Source: Mageeibacillus sp. UBA5438
GTDB lineage: Bacteria; Bacillota; Clostridia; Saccharofermentanales; DTU023
Length of the DNA stretch: 6,207 nucleotides
NCBI GenBank assembly: GCA_002427535.1
Contig: DIRK01000038.1
Location: 1-6,207 of the forward strand
Direction of reading: 5' to 3'
Shown piece by piece: positions 5,411-6,207 of the stretch; within the stretch, counting starts at the first letter, position 1, and every line of letters begins with the position of its first letter. Below the pieces are notes generated by a model, which did not search any database, had not been told where the DNA came from, and was given only the letters and a program-made list of their open reading frames with translations. The position numbers were made by a program, and so were the translations under genes.

Positions 5411-6207
5411 GACAGCATCGCTTCTAAGGCTTCCAGTTCCTTTTCAACATCAATACGGGGGAACATCGCCTTACCCTTCACCACGCGGTCATTACCCACG
5501 TAAAGCCCCCGCTCACCTGCTGTTTCCCAGGCGGTAAAGGCCTCTTCGTCAGGGATGCCGAGCTGTTCGCGGATCAGGGAGGGTGTCGTCGTCATATAGG
5601 GTGAAATCAGAACCGCGATACGGCGCAGGTTATCCGCTAAGGTATAAAGCACGGCCGCAAGCCTTTTGTGATCGGCTTCATTCTTCGCGAGCACCCAGGG
5701 CATCGTCACGTCAATGTATTTATTACAGCGCCCGATTTGCGCCCAAATCGCTTCAAGCGACAGGCTGAATTCAAGCTTTTCCATATGGGCTTCCACAAGT
5801 TTTTTTGTCTCGACCGCGTGGTCGTCAAGCTCCGTGTCAACGGTTTCCGAAAGGTGATCCTCCGGCAGACCCTCCGGGAACGTCTTGGCGATCATGGCCA
5901 CCGTCCGGCTCAAAAGGTTACCTAAGTCATTCGCCAGATCGCTGTTCATCCGCTCAATTAAGGCCTGGTTGGAAAATACTCCGTCGGCGCCAAAGGGCAC
6001 CTCGCGCAATAAGAAGTAACGGATGGCATCGACCCCGTACTGATCGACCAGAATCACAGGGTCCACCACGTTGCCCTTTGATTTTGACATTTTTCCTTCT
6101 TTAAGAAGTAACCAGCCGTGACCGAAGATGTGTTTGGGCACCGGCAAATCAAGCGCCATTAATAGCGCGGGCCAGATAAGCGAATGAAATCGCATAATTT
6201 CCTTTCC
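5407..6207 (-). CDS. metG: Methionyl-tRNA synthetase, C-terminal part (5' end beyond window)
   Basis: The visible 266 residues begin with GKEIMRFHS, so the frame continues past the window edge; the internal ATG at 6195 is not the true start. The enzyme charges tRNA-Met with methionine using ATP. The class I signature KMSKS lies at 6093-6079, within GWLLLKEGKMSKSKGNVV. The downstream alpha-helical anticodon-binding domain is recognisable from NDLGNLLSR, the segment MPWVLAKNE and LRRIAVLISPYM. The protein ends with FPRIDVEKELEALEAMLS, so the appended tRNA-binding (EMAP/Trbp111-type) dimerisation domain found in Bacillus subtilis and E. coli MetRS is absent. The stop overlaps the tatD start by 4 bases, which makes these two genes one operon. 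The promoter and any T-box leader would lie outside the window. Confidence 0.96.
   Translation of the reverse strand, partial: GKEIMRFHSLIWPALLMALDLPVPKHIFGHGWLLLKEGKMSKSKGNVVDPVILVDQYGVDAIRYFLLREVPFGADGVFSNQALIERMNSDLANDLGNLLSRTVAMIAKTFPEGLPEDHLSETVDTELDDHAVETKKLVEAHMEKLEFSLSLEAIWAQIGRCNKYIDVTMPWVLAKNEADHKRLAAVLYTLADNLRRIAVLISPYMTTTPSLIREQLGIPDEEAFTAWETAGERGLYVGNDRVVKGKAMFPRIDVEKELEALEAMLS

Noticed and set aside
5289..6104. Plus-strand open frames opposite tatD and metG
   Set aside because: They overlap two conserved housekeeping genes in antisense and have compositions (Arg, Ser, Pro rich) typical of shadow frames.

Overview
This window looks like part of a chromosome from a Gram-positive low-to-mid-GC bacterium, most likely a Firmicute of the Clostridia type. 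The evidence is a metG-tatD gene pair arranged as in Firmicutes, a strong AAGGAGG ribosome binding site, and a very large surface protein with a sorting-type C-terminus. No gene resembles a phage, plasmid or transposon gene. The species cannot be named from the sequence alone.

Layout: three of the four coding regions are on the minus strand and read from right to left. From 6207 to 5407 lies the C-terminal part of methionyl-tRNA synthetase (metG), cut by the window edge. It overlaps a TatD-family metal-dependent hydrolase (5410-4589) by 4 bases (GTGA). A 92-base gap follows, then a 1494-residue surface protein (4496-12) that fills about 72% of the window. At the left edge, bases 2-85 on the plus strand appear to encode the hydrophobic C-terminus of a convergent membrane protein. 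Its end overlaps the end of the surface-protein gene.

The large protein has a signal peptide, an N-terminal papain-fold domain resembling NlpC/P60 enzymes (candidate catalytic Cys96 and His186), twelve tandem SpaA/CnaB-type domains, and a sorting signal with an unusual TPVTG pentapeptide. All twelve repeats have a Lys, an E-box Glu and a terminal Asn at the places used for internal Lys-Asn isopeptide bonds. The picture is a covalently stiffened stalk that holds a possible cysteine enzyme away from the cell wall.

The gap between tatD and the surface-protein gene holds the most interesting regulatory structure. The whole Shine-Dalgarno sequence of the big gene lies inside the 3' arm of a 17-pair hairpin, and that hairpin is followed directly by A-TTTTT and the start codon. 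Read-through RNA from metG-tatD would therefore either terminate there or carry a hidden ribosome binding site. RNA started from a possible promoter within the gap would lack most of the 5' arm and leave the site open. There is no gene-free stretch longer than 300 bases.
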